A stretch of 64,000 nucleotides of DNA from Spiro-02 sp034114085 (GTDB taxonomy: Bacteria; Spirochaetota; Spirochaetia; Sphaerochaetales; Sphaerochaetaceae): NCBI GenBank assembly GCA_034114085.1, contig JAXEWB010000060.1, positions 27,145-91,144 on the forward strand. The letters are read 5' to 3'. Position 1 is the first letter of the stretch, and every line of letters begins with the position of its first letter. The position numbers and the translations under genes are program-made. The notes beneath the pieces were generated by a model. The model ran no database searches. It saw only the letters and a program-made list of their open reading frames with translations, and had not been told where the DNA came from. This document shows positions 1-7,930 of the stretch, one piece after another.

Positions 1-147
1 ATACTCTGTCAATACCTCAATGAGCGTATGCTCGTCAGCGTATGCTGAACAGGGTATATCTTTTCGTTCCCTGGTGTCGTATCCTTTCTTCATGGATGGA
101 TTCGTGACAGGCTAATCCCGTGCGGTTGGGTAGCGTGTTGATGAATA

Positions 148-178
148 TGTAATGCAATAACAATAATTTAACATTACA
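148..178. promoter_or_regulatory. Inverted repeat upstream of the RelB-like antitoxin gene
   Basis: A perfect 7-bp inverted repeat, TGTAATG at 148-154 and CATTACA at 172-178, sits in AT-rich sequence directly before the toxin-antitoxin operon. RelB-family antitoxins normally repress their own promoter by binding such palindromes, so this is a candidate operator; that role is inferred. Further left, the 10-mer AGCGTATGCT occurs twice (about 24-33 and 38-47), with no assigned role. Confidence 0.4.
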
Positions 179-210
179 ATATGATGGACAAAGAAACCAA
201 GGAAGACAAG

Positions 211-462
211 ATGGTGAACGTACAGGTTCGCATGGATTCTGAACTCAAACGGTCCTTCGAGCAGACTTGCTCGGAATTCGGCATGAACATCACTACTGCG
301 TTCACTGTATTCGCGAAGACGGTGGTGAGGCGGCGGCGCATGCCGTTCGAGATCGCCGCTCAGGACGACTTCTATAATCCGTACAACATGGAGGTGTTGC
401 GCAAGTCAATCAAGGATGCGGAAGAAGGCCGGCTTTTTGAACATGATTTGATAGAGGTGTGA
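211..462 (+). CDS. RelB/DinJ-family antitoxin
   Basis: Ribbon-helix-helix antitoxin of a type II toxin-antitoxin pair, expected to neutralise the downstream RNase and repress the operon. The N-terminal VNVQVRMDSELKRSFE strand-helix and the FYNPYNMEVLRKSI region are typical of RelB/DinJ proteins. An ATG exists at 181, but AAGGA lies 7 nt before the ATG at 211, and family members begin at the equivalent position (M-x-NVQVR), so 211 is preferred (83 residues). The stop overlaps the toxin start region, which indicates translational coupling. Confidence 0.85.
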   Translation: MVNVQVRMDSELKRSFEQTCSEFGMNITTAFTVFAKTVVRRRRMPFEIAAQDDFYNPYNMEVLRKSIKDAEEGRLFEHDLIEV

Positions 463-728
463 ACTGCGTGAGAATCAGTTGGACGGAAGAAGGGTGGGCG
501 GATCATGTCTATTGGCAGTCTCAGGACAAAAGGATGATCAAACGTATCAACCAACTGATTCGCGGCATTCTTCGCAACGGTTATATGGGGCTGGACAAAC
601 CGGAGCCGTTGAAAGAGAATTTGTCAGGATGGAGGGGGCGTCGGATAGATGAAAAACATCGGCTCATCTATCGAATCTTGGATGGAGCCATCCAGATTGC
701 GCAGTGCCGTTCGCATTATGCGGATTGA
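459..728 (+). CDS. YoeB/Txe-family mRNA interferase toxin
   Basis: Ribosome-dependent endoribonuclease toxin. The protein shows the family landmarks ISWTEEGWADHVYWQ, KPEPLKENLSGWRGRRI, HRLIYR and the C-terminal HY dipeptide, so the glutamate, arginine, histidine and tyrosine used in YoeB catalysis all appear present and the gene looks intact (89 aa). GTG at 459 overlaps the antitoxin stop as GTGA. A second GTG at 468, giving a product beginning (V)RISWTEEGW, fits family N-termini better and may be the true start. The partner is RelB-fold rather than the YefM fold of the E. coli pair. Confidence 0.85.
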   Translation: MNCVRISWTEEGWADHVYWQSQDKRMIKRINQLIRGILRNGYMGLDKPEPLKENLSGWRGRRIDEKHRLIYRILDGAIQIAQCRSHYAD

Positions 729-944
729 TGGAATGTCGCCCGGCACCTATCGTCGTGTTTGTTCATAGCGCAAGAGGCAGGGGAAGGGGAGCATGACATG
801 GTTGGGAACTCCATCTCAGAAGAGTGTCTGAAACCAGCAACCGGATACGGATTCTATCCGCATGGTGTCTGCATGGGCTGTCTGCGAGGGGAAAACTGTT
901 TTTCCGCGCAGGCCGCCATGATATCGTTCGTAGCTCTGATTTTC

Positions 945-973
945 TTGAACCTTCTCCCCTTTATCGGTACGAT
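945..973 (+). promoter_or_regulatory. Candidate ligA promoter placing the start site at the initiation codon
   Basis: TTGAAC (945-950) and TACGAT (968-973) are separated by 17 nt, a fair sigma-70 match. Transcription would begin about 7 nt later, at or next to the ATG at 980, and no convincing ribosome binding site precedes that codon. A leaderless transcript is therefore possible. The rest of 729-944 contains no supportable gene, only a weak hairpin around GGAAAACTGTTTTTCC. Confidence 0.35.
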
Positions 974-979
974 ATGGGC

Positions 980-3418
980 ATGAGTACTACTGAAACCACC
1001 TTGGCTCAGGAAGTGGCCGCGCTTTCCGAGCAGCTTCGCGCCTATCAGCACGCCTATTATGTCGATAACCACCCGTTGGTCGGCGACTTGGAATACGACC
1101 GGTTGTTCGACCGCCTTGTGGAGCTTGAGGCGGAACATCCCGAACTGAAGTTTCCCGATTCTCCGACCCAGCGGGTCGGTAGCGACCTGACCAGCGACTT
1201 TCCTGAAGTCCGCCATACCATCCCGGTTCTGAGCCTTGACAAAGCCTACAGCGCAGACGCCGTGCTGAGCTGGATCGTCAAAAGCGAGAACAAGGGGGAA
1301 CGGGAGCTTTCTTTCGTCGTTGAAGAAAAAATCGACGGGGTGTCGATGGTCCTGTACTATGAGAAAGGGCTGCTGGCGCGGGCCGTCACACGTGGAAACG
1401 GCTTCGTGGGCAACGATGTCACCGCCAATATCAAGACCATCGCCTCCGTCCCCCTTCGGCTGACCGAGCCGATAGATATCGCTGTGCGGGGTGAAGTCTA
1501 CCTGCCGAAAGCCGATTTTGAAGCCATCAACAAGGAGTTGGAGACTCCCTATGCGAATCCCCGCAATCTTGCCGCGGGGACGGTGCGCCGGATCAAGAGC
1601 AGTGAGACGGCGAGGATTCCGTTGCAGATTTTCGTCTATGAAGGTTTCTGGGCCGATGGTGTCGAACCGTTCGCCGACCATGTGCAGATTCTCTCCGCGT
1701 TGAAACGGTATGGCTTCAGGGTGAACCCGACTCTTGGCTTGTTCTGCAAGTCGGCGGATGAAGCCCGGCGGAAGCTGCGGGACGCGGGGCTTGAAGGGGT
1801 CGCCGGTTCTTTCGACGATATCCCCGGCTATATTACGAAACGGACGGACGCCCGTGGAGACCTGCCATATGAAATTGATGGCTTGGTGACCAAAGTGAAC
1901 GAGATCGCCATCCGAGAAGCGTTCGGCTATACTGAACATCACCCCCGTTGGGCGATAGCCTACAAGTTCGAGGCTCCGGAAGCGCAGACCGTCGTGGAGA
2001 ATATAAATGTGCAGGTTGGACGGACGGGCAGGGTGACGCCGTTGGCCAGGGTGAAGCCTGTGTTCGTCGGGGGTTCGACGGTCTCGAACATCACCCTTCA
2101 CAACCAGGACTATGTGGACATGCTGGAGCTTGCCATCGGGGATATCGTCTCCATTTCCAAACGAGGGGATGTCATTCCCGCGGTTGAACGGGTGGTGGAG
2201 AAGAATGAATTGGGTAATGTTACTTGGAAAATGCCCGGACATTGTCCGACTTGCGGTTCTTCCTTGGTGAAGCGGGGCGCCCATACTTTTTGCCCGAATG
2301 ATGAATGTCCCGACCAGATTGCGGGGCGGGTTTATTTCTTTATCGGCAAGGGTCAGATGGATATCGAGAACTTCGGGCCGGAGACGGCTTCCGTATTGAT
2401 TCGGAAAGGACTGCTCAAGGATGTTCCCGATATCTATACCATCGATTATCATGAAGTACTCGACAACGAGCCAGGCTTTGGCGAGCGGAAAATTTCGTTG
2501 ATTATCGATGGTGTTGCGAAAAGTAAGGAAAAGCCGTTTCGCAACGTGCTGGTTTCGTTGGGGATCGCGGAATTCGGCAAGAAGGCCGTGGACTTGCTCG
2601 TTTCCAACGGGATTCGGACGATTGACATGCTGCTGGACATCGCGGATCGGAACGATGTGGAGCGTCTGGTCAGCATCAAGCAAATCGGAGAAAAGACGGC
2701 CCAATTGCTGATTGATGGCTTGAATGATCCACAGATGCGCAATCGTATAGCAAGATTGCGAGGATTAGGCCTTTGTTTTGAAGAAGATTCCCCGAAGGCG
2801 AATGTCCTTCCACAGATTTTCGCCGGGCAGGTGTGGTGTGTCACCGGTTCGTTCGAGCATTTCGCTCCAAGGTCGCTTGCGATGGATGAGGTGGAGAAGC
2901 GCGGGGGACGCACCGTCAGTTCCGTAACGGGCAAGACTACTCATCTGCTCGCTGGGGCGGGTGCCGGAAGCAAGCTGGCGCAGGCTGAAAAGCTCGGTGT
3001 CGCGGTGGTGGGCGAAAAGCGGTTCCTGTCGATGCTTTCCGAAGCTCAAAGTGGCATATCCAGTGATATGTCCAGCGACATGTCCGACGACATGGAAGGA
3101 AAAGTGTCTCCGGCGGATGGATCGGAATCAGCGGGGAACCATGTCGGTACGGGTGAAAAGGTTTTTTCTGAAGAAACAAGGTTTGCGATTGAAGATATTT
3201 CCTCATCATCTGTCATGGATAATATTTTGGGTTCCCGCGGGGATGGTAACGACGATAGTTCACATGTTCCCATGAATAAGTCAGAGACCGAAAAATATAA
3301 TGACGGAGGCGAAATTCAATCTATTGCAGACCGGACTCGACCATCATCTGTTTCTACAAGTCGAAAAAGTAAGGCTGATACGGATACGTTGGATTTATTC
3401 GGGGAACTCGATGAGTAA
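980..3418 (+). CDS. ligA: NAD-dependent DNA ligase with long C-terminal tail
   Basis: Seals nicks during replication and repair using NAD. The N-terminal Ia and adenylation domains include the EKIDG motif with AMP-accepting Lys at about residue 117. An OB fold, a four-cysteine zinc site (CPTC...CPNDEC), helix-hairpin-helix repeats and a BRCT domain (about residues 640-715) follow. The ATG at 980 is preferred over 824 because homology begins at STTETTLAQEVAALSEQL; 974 is an in-frame alternative. At 812 aa it is roughly 130 residues longer than most LigA. The extra tail after BRCT is Ser/Asp-rich, has short SSDM-type repeats and ends DTLDLFGELDE, resembling a sliding-clamp-binding motif. It lies between two toxin-antitoxin pairs. 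Confidence 0.95.
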   Translation: MSTTETTLAQEVAALSEQLRAYQHAYYVDNHPLVGDLEYDRLFDRLVELEAEHPELKFPDSPTQRVGSDLTSDFPEVRHTIPVLSLDKAYSADAVLSWIVKSENKGERELSFVVEEKIDGVSMVLYYEKGLLARAVTRGNGFVGNDVTANIKTIASVPLRLTEPIDIAVRGEVYLPKADFEAINKELETPYANPRNLAAGTVRRIKSSETARIPLQIFVYEGFWADGVEPFADHVQILSALKRYGFRVNPTLGLFCKSADEARRKLRDAGLEGVAGSFDDIPGYITKRTDARGDLPYEIDGLVTKVNEIAIREAFGYTEHHPRWAIAYKFEAPEAQTVVENINVQVGRTGRVTPLARVKPVFVGGSTVSNITLHNQDYVDMLELAIGDIVSISKRGDVIPAVERVVEKNELGNVTWKMPGHCPTCGSSLVKRGAHTFCPNDECPDQIAGRVYFFIGKGQMDIENFGPETASVLIRKGLLKDVPDIYTIDYHEVLDNEPGFGERKISLIIDGVAKSKEKPFRNVLVSLGIAEFGKKAVDLLVSNGIRTIDMLLDIADRNDVERLVSIKQIGEKTAQLLIDGLNDPQMRNRIARLRGLGLCFEEDSPKANVLPQIFAGQVWCVTGSFEHFAPRSLAMDEVEKRGGRTVSSVTGKTTHLLAGAGAGSKLAQAEKLGVAVVGEKRFLSMLSEAQSGISSDMSSDMSDDMEGKVSPADGSESAGNHVGTGEKVFSEETRFAIEDISSSSVMDNILGSRGDGNDDSSHVPMNKSETEKYNDGGEIQSIADRTRPSSVSTSRKSKADTDTLDLFGELDE

Positions 3419-3448
3419 TCGCTTGTTCCCCGATTCTCGCTGTATATC

Positions 3449-3805
3449 TCAGATGTCCATATTGGTTTTTGTTTTTAGGGGAGTGTCGTGACGTTTGCGT
3501 AGTGTGCAGTTTTTTTCCATTTCGTTACGAAGAATTTGGTTGATTCGGGTCTGATACCCCTGTCCTTCCGATTTCAGCCAGAGGAGTATGTCTTTATCCA
3601 GTCTGATGCTTACGGCTTGTTTGCGATTTCGATAGAGTTCTTTTCTGAATTTATCGGCTTCTTGCACGGTCATCCAGTTGGAAAAATCAGTGACTTCCGG
3701 TATGTCTGAGAAATCAATCTCATCGTCTGATATATTTTTCAGCCGTTCTAGTTCTTCCTTGGAGATGGGGGGGGTATTATTAGTTGTACATTTTGCGATG
3801 GACAT
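3449..3805 (-). CDS. brnA: BrnA-family antitoxin
   Basis: Antitoxin partner of the BrnT RNase. The C-terminal part, AVSIRLDKDILLWLKSEGQG followed by YQTRINQILRNEM, is the ribbon-helix-helix DNA-binding dimerisation segment characteristic of BrnA; the N-terminal part is acidic (DDEIDFSDIPEVTD) and probably wraps the toxin. The ATG at 3805 is chosen over the TTG at 3961: it has a GGAGG upstream on the minus strand and lies inside the 3' end of the toxin gene (26-nt overlap), the usual BrnTA arrangement. 118 aa. Confidence 0.85.
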   Translation of the reverse strand: MSIAKCTTNNTPPISKEELERLKNISDDEIDFSDIPEVTDFSNWMTVQEADKFRKELYRNRKQAVSIRLDKDILLWLKSEGQGYQTRINQILRNEMEKNCTLRKRHDTPLKTKTNMDI

Positions 3806-4145
3806 GGTACGCCTCCTTTTCCCGATTGCTCGCACAGCGGGCGGAAATGATTCTGACAGTATCGTTCGATACTTCGGTATATACGACAAACAGGATTTTC
3901 CCATGTACGCTTCCTGTGGCCTTCCAGCGGTCTTCGTCCAAAAAACTGGATACTGTGTCAAAGGATTCCAGCCTATATGGATCTGGGAATATCCAGCATG
4001 CTATCTCGAACCGGACGCTGTGTTTTCGCAGGTTTGTACGGTTCTTGGCTTCGTCCCATTCAAAAAACGATTTTTCCCGTTTGCTGTATATGCAATAATG
4101 TATATGCATATGGATGTCAACGAATTGTGTAGTCATTGGTTTCAT
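3780..4145 (-). CDS. brnT: BrnT-family RNase toxin
   Basis: Type II toxin with a RelE-like fold that cleaves RNA. The conserved core starts at about residue 27 (FFEWDEAKNRTNLRKHSV) and continues through RWKATGSVHGKILFVVYTE and VRIISARCASNREKEAY, matching BrnT. The N-terminal 20 or so residues precede the conserved region. An internal ATG (residue 13) could be the real start, although AAGGGG lies just before 4145. Together with brnA it forms the second toxin-antitoxin locus around ligA. Confidence 0.82.
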   Translation of the reverse strand: MKPMTTQFVDIHMHIHYCIYSKREKSFFEWDEAKNRTNLRKHSVRFEIACWIFPDPYRLESFDTVSSFLDEDRWKATGSVHGKILFVVYTEVSNDTVRIISARCASNREKEAYHVHRKMYN

Positions 4146-4428
4146 ACCCCTTGAATCATGCCAAGTCTTGTTTTTTGGCTTTTCTGATACTCATATGTCC
4201 CAAAAACCCGCTGCTGATTCAAACCATCAAAATTCGTCACTGGGATGCATGTTTTTACAGGGTTCACCAGATTTGTTTGCTACCGTGGAATGCATGTCCC
4301 ACTTGCGTCCGGCTTCATCTTTCTCAAGAAAAGTCATCTCTTTGCAATGACATTTTGCCGTCAACGGTGTATACAGGAGATAGCCGCAGGGTGTTTCGGA
4401 ACATGTTTTGCGCAGGAGGTTGATGAAG

Positions 4429-5724
4429 ATGAATGAACTCGCCGCTGAACTGAACAGGATGTTGGAGAGAACCGTAGCCGGAGACATGCTCTCTCCGTTC
4501 GGGCGCAGAATGTATTTCCCCAAAGGAATCATCGCCCAATGCGCCGAGGCGAAACAGCAGGCTACTCGCCACAACGCTACGGCGGGCGTGGCCATGAGCA
4601 ATGGCCAGACGATGCATTTGCAGGACATCTACAATCAGTTCTCCCCCGAGGCCTTTGCGCCGAACGACATCTTCAACTACGCCCCCGCCGGTGGCGACCC
4701 CCGCTTGCGGAACCTTTGGCGTCAGGCGATGCTGGACAAGAATCCCTCCCTCGCCGGAACGCCTGTATCCCTGCCTATCGTCACAGCCGGTCTGACCCAT
4801 GGAATCTCGGTCGCGGCACAGCTGTTCATTGGTGAAGGCGATCCTGTAGTGCTTCCCGACCTCTATTGGGACAACTACGACTTGATTTTCACCGATCTCT
4901 GTCAGGCGGATATCCGCACTTTCCCACTGTTCGACGCCCAGTCACGTTTCAACGTCTCGGCGATGAAGGAGACTCTCGCGTCTTGCGGAGGCAAGGGGCG
5001 TCTGTTGCTCAACTTTCCCAATAATCCGACTGGCTATACTCCGTCCGTAGCCGAAATGCATTTGATTGTCGATGCGTTGGTTGAACTCGCTGAAGGAGGG
5101 ATGCGGCTGGTCGTCATTTCCGACGATGCCTATTTCAGTTTGTTTTATGAGGATGATACATGCCGGGAATCCTTGTTCGCCTATCTTGCCGGGGCGCATG
5201 AGAACATCCTCGCGGTCAAGGGCGACGCCGCGACCAAGGAAGACATGGTCTGGGGCTTTCGGGTCGGCTTCCTGACGTTCGGTTGCAAAGGCTTTTCCGA
5301 AGCCCAATATGGCGCATTGCTGAAAAAGACCATGGGTGCCATCCGTTGCACCGTTTCCAGTTGCGACAGGCCCGGACAGAGCCTGCTCATCCGCGCTATG
5401 GAGGACGGGCGCACCTATCAGGCTGACAAGGACTGCGCGAAGCGGGAGATGGAACGGCGATATCGGAAGTTTATCGACGCTTTAAAGCGGCATGCCGATA
5501 CTTCCCTGTTGACTCCGTACCCGTTCAATTCGGGATATTTCATGGCGTTTCGATGCGCTGGGGATGCGGAAGTACTGCGCAGGCGCTTATTGGATGCCTA
5601 CCATGTCGGAACGGTAAACATTCTTGGAAAGACGTTGCGGGTCGCGTATTGTAGCGTTGAATGCGACAGGATTGACGATCTTGTGGATATTGTATATCAA
5701 GCGGCGGAGGAAGCATGGAAGTAA
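4429..5724 (+). CDS. PLP-dependent aminotransferase, class I/II
   Basis: Fold-type I aminotransferase, cytoplasmic. Visible motifs are NFPNNPTGYTP, the cofactor-binding VVISDDAYFSLFYEDD, and DAATKEDMVWGFRVGF, whose lysine (about residue 270) should form the Schiff base. The C-terminal GTVNILGKTLRVAYCSV region closes the domain. Substrate is not predictable from sequence; aromatic or aspartate-like amino acids are plausible. AGGAGG at 4414-4419 favours the ATG at 4429; 4423 is an alternative. The stop overlaps the next gene by 10 nt. The 280-nt upstream gap shows two near-inverted GCATG-containing segments (about 4240-4300) and no gene. Confidence 0.82.
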   Translation: MNELAAELNRMLERTVAGDMLSPFGRRMYFPKGIIAQCAEAKQQATRHNATAGVAMSNGQTMHLQDIYNQFSPEAFAPNDIFNYAPAGGDPRLRNLWRQAMLDKNPSLAGTPVSLPIVTAGLTHGISVAAQLFIGEGDPVVLPDLYWDNYDLIFTDLCQADIRTFPLFDAQSRFNVSAMKETLASCGGKGRLLLNFPNNPTGYTPSVAEMHLIVDALVELAEGGMRLVVISDDAYFSLFYEDDTCRESLFAYLAGAHENILAVKGDAATKEDMVWGFRVGFLTFGCKGFSEAQYGALLKKTMGAIRCTVSSCDRPGQSLLIRAMEDGRTYQADKDCAKREMERRYRKFIDALKRHADTSLLTPYPFNSGYFMAFRCAGDAEVLRRRLLDAYHVGTVNILGKTLRVAYCSVECDRIDDLVDIVYQAAEEAWK

Positions 5725-6116
5725 AAGTCAAGCTCTATCTGGTCGATGAAGAAGGCGACAAGTTCATGGGAATCGGGGTTCTCTGGCTGTTGGAGAAAAT
5801 CGAGACGGAAGGGTCCTTGCGGGGAAGTGCCGCCGCATTGGGCATTTCCTATTCCAAGGCGTATGGAATGGTTCGGAATCTTGAAAAGAGCCTCGGCGTT
5901 CCCGTCTTGGTACGCAAGAAGGGCGGGGCCAGCCATGACGGCGCCACTTTGACTCCATTCGGCAGACAGTTCATTGAATTGTATCGGGATTTCCAGGCAA
6001 AGTCTAAGAAATTGGTGGAGGGACCGTTCGCTGATTTTCGTACGGGACTTGCAAAACTTCTTGAAACCGTAGACGATATGGAGCCGATGGAAGGTGAAAG
6101 TGGAGCTTGCCGCTGA
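5715..6116 (+). CDS. ModE-like winged-helix transcriptional regulator
   Basis: A 133-residue DNA-binding protein resembling the N-terminal LysR/ModE-type winged helix. Landmarks are GSLRGSAAALGISYSKAYGM (helix-turn-helix), RNLEKSLGVPVLVRKKGG and the wing sequence GATLTPFGRQFIELYRDF. The C-terminal molybdate-binding (Mop) domains of full ModE are absent, so what it senses is unknown. Translation is coupled to the aminotransferase (10-nt overlap), which suggests co-regulation. No molybdenum gene is nearby, so a molybdate role should not be assumed. Confidence 0.72.
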   Translation: MEVKVKLYLVDEEGDKFMGIGVLWLLEKIETEGSLRGSAAALGISYSKAYGMVRNLEKSLGVPVLVRKKGGASHDGATLTPFGRQFIELYRDFQAKSKKLVEGPFADFRTGLAKLLETVDDMEPMEGESGACR

Positions 6117-6170
6117 GAGTGGCGTTTCAGTACATTGGTACATATGCGCAGTTCATATAGGAGGCGTACC

Positions 6171-7511
6171 GTGAGCAATGACAGAATCTATGATTTTTCT
6201 ATTCCAAACCTAGGGGAGGCCAAGATTCCTTCTCCAATCATGATGTCCACCTATCAAGGTGATGGATTGGCCGACTATGTGAACGATGAAGACCGTATTC
6301 TGTATAGCATCCAGACCGTCATGGGCGTGGATGGGCATCCTGTTCCACTCCATGAAGATACCGTTGAACTTGCCGGTCCACGTTCCAAATTGTATTTCAA
6401 TCCCGCCCACGTGCATGCCGCAATCTGCACTTGCGGCGGTATTTGCCCAGGTCTGAACAACGTGATCCGTGCCGTTGTCCGTTGCTTCTGGTACCGGTAC
6501 GGGGTGCGCCGCATCAGCGGTATCCAGTATGGTTATCAGGGGTTGTTGGAGAATAGCCCATATCCATTGATTGCCCTTGATCCCGATCTCGTGGACGATA
6601 TCCAGGAGAAGGGTGGTACGATTCTTGGCTCCGCGCGCGGTGGTGGGAAGCAGGTTGATGAAATCGTCGATTCGTTGGAACGGCTGAACATCAATATCCT
6701 CGTGACGATTGGCGGTGACGGTACGCTTCGCGGCGCATATGATATAGGAGAGGAAATCAAGAAGCGCGGATTGAAGATCGCTGTAATCGGCATTCCCAAG
6801 ACCATCGACAATGACCTTTCGTTTATCCAGAGTTCCTTCGGATTTGATACTGCCGTGGCGATGGCGGTTCCTTCCGTCCGGGGCGCCCATGTCGAGGCGA
6901 AGAACTCAATTAACGGAATCGGCATGGTCAAAGTCATGGGACGTGAATCCGGTTTTATCGCGGCTCATACTTCTTTGGCTCAGAGCGATGTGAACTTCTG
7001 TCTGATTCCTGAAAATCCGTTTGATCTTGAAGGTCCGAACGGCCTGCTGGAACACCTGAAGCATCGTATCCTTGACCGGGGTCATGCGGTAATCCTAGTC
7101 GCGGAGGGCGCGGGACAGGACCTTGTTCCTCCAACGAACGAAAGGGACGCCTCGGGAAACGTGAAGTATCAGGATATCGGGCTGTTCCTCAAAGATCAAA
7201 TCAAGGCGTATTTCAAGCGTGAGGGGATTGAGTGCAACATCAAGTATATCGATCCGAGCTATATCATCAGGAGCGCCCCCGCCAATCCGAATGATTCCAT
7301 CTATTGCGCCCGGCTTGGCGCCCATGCCGTACATGCCGCCATGGCGGGAAAGACGCAGGCGTTGGTCTCCTTGGTGAACAATCAGTTCGTCCATATTCCA
7401 ATCAAGGTGGCGGTCTCGTCGAGGAACCATGTGGACCTCGAAGGTTCCCTGTGGAGGGACGTCCTGGAGAACACCCGCCAGCCCAGTTCTATGAAAAATC
7501 TGAAGGAATGA
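6171..7511 (+). CDS. pfkA: ATP-type 6-phosphofructokinase of the spirochaete/trypanosome clade
   Basis: Phosphorylates fructose-6-phosphate in glycolysis. The GGDGT motif at about residues 181-185 carries Gly where pyrophosphate-dependent enzymes have Asp, which points to ATP as donor. PKTIDND (Lys about 210) is the Lys variant normally seen in the PPi branch. This Gly/Lys combination, with MGRESGFIAAHTSLA, is the pattern of trypanosomal-type ATP-PFKs. The GTG at 6171 is preferred because GGAGG precedes it by 6 nt; the open frame extends to 6135 without a good ribosome site. 446 aa. ATP rather than PPi use is inferred from known family residues. Confidence 0.9.
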   Translation: MSNDRIYDFSIPNLGEAKIPSPIMMSTYQGDGLADYVNDEDRILYSIQTVMGVDGHPVPLHEDTVELAGPRSKLYFNPAHVHAAICTCGGICPGLNNVIRAVVRCFWYRYGVRRISGIQYGYQGLLENSPYPLIALDPDLVDDIQEKGGTILGSARGGGKQVDEIVDSLERLNINILVTIGGDGTLRGAYDIGEEIKKRGLKIAVIGIPKTIDNDLSFIQSSFGFDTAVAMAVPSVRGAHVEAKNSINGIGMVKVMGRESGFIAAHTSLAQSDVNFCLIPENPFDLEGPNGLLEHLKHRILDRGHAVILVAEGAGQDLVPPTNERDASGNVKYQDIGLFLKDQIKAYFKREGIECNIKYIDPSYIIRSAPANPNDSIYCARLGAHAVHAAMAGKTQALVSLVNNQFVHIPIKVAVSSRNHVDLEGSLWRDVLENTRQPSSMKNLKE

Positions 7512-7564
7512 GGAAAACGGTGCAGAATCAGCAAAAATTTTTTATGAAAAGTGTTTAAAACAAC

Positions 7565-7593
7565 TTGATTCTTTTTAGTGATATCAGTATTTT
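7565..7593 (+). promoter_or_regulatory. Candidate promoter for a small RNA
   Basis: TTGATT (7565-7570), a 17-nt spacer and TATTTT (7588-7593) form a plausible sigma-70 promoter within the 470-bp gap between pfkA and pgi. Transcription would start near 7600 and run about 120 nt to the terminator at 7680-7718. Confidence 0.4.
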
Positions 7594-7599
7594 TGGGAC

Positions 7600-7720
7600 T
7601 AGAAAGAGAACGACACCAGCCATAGCACCCGTTGGGTATATGAGTTGAAACATCGGTATTTTTCTAACCTCCTTTTGTTCCCCCTCAGGTTTAACCTCCT
7701 TTTCCTGAGGGGGTTTTTGT
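7600..7720 (+). ncRNA. Putative small RNA with duplicated anti-Shine-Dalgarno motifs
   Basis: The predicted transcript has a 5' hairpin (CATA-ACCC/GGGT-TATG, 7621-7642), a single-stranded stretch with AACCTCCTTTT (7666-7676), and a strong terminator hairpin whose 14-nt loop holds a second identical AACCTCCTTTT (7693-7703). ACCTCCTTT matches the anti-Shine-Dalgarno end of 16S rRNA and would pair with ribosome binding sites. It could be an independent sRNA or be processed from the pfkA 3' UTR. Known sRNAs in other phyla use C-rich or anti-SD loops in this way; the function here is inference. No long reading frame competes on the plus strand. Confidence 0.45.
7680..7718 (+). terminator. Rho-independent terminator (pfkA / putative sRNA)
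   Basis: A perfect 10-bp stem, CCCCCTCAGG (7680-7689) with CCTGAGGGGG (7704-7713), is followed by TTTTTGTTTG. The U-tract is on the plus strand only. The loop contains the anti-SD-like motif. Confidence 0.9.
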
Positions 7721-7930
7721 TTGTATTTGCATTATTAATGTGATTGCGGTTATATTAATTTGAATATTGTAATGTTTTTGTGTGGTGAGGCATAAATAAA
7801 CGCATGGCTTCTTGAATTAATTGAGGGGCCTATTCGATAAAACCTTTGCGGATGGCATGCCATTTTTGGTTTTCTGAGAAAAAAGTTTATACGATTTTTA
7901 AGGTAATTCATTACTGTGAGAATAAAAAAA
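7721..7930. other. AT-rich intergenic stretch with no gene
   Basis: About 210 nt between the plus-strand terminator and the pgi terminator. No supportable reading frame was seen. A 12-bp perfect palindrome ATGGCATGCCAT (7852-7863) followed by TTTTTGGTTTT may be a further weak terminator or a protein-binding site. Confidence 0.4.

Noticed and set aside
759..983. Plus-strand short frames upstream of ligA
   Set aside because: No ribosome-site support or family resemblance; the real gene begins at 980.
854..2704. 616-codon open frame antisense to ligA
   Set aside because: It mirrors the codon structure of ligA, has no recognisable domains or ribosome site, and is a shadow of a high-GC gene.
4240..4300. 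Near-inverted GCATG segments before the aminotransferase considered as a riboswitch or ModE site
   Set aside because: Pairing is imperfect and neither a known riboswitch core nor the ModE consensus is present.
7555..7653. Minus-strand 32-residue hydrophobic peptide frame within the sRNA region
   Set aside because: GGAGG exists upstream but 14 nt from the ATG, and the terminator orientation supports plus-strand transcription. A small membrane peptide remains a minor alternative.
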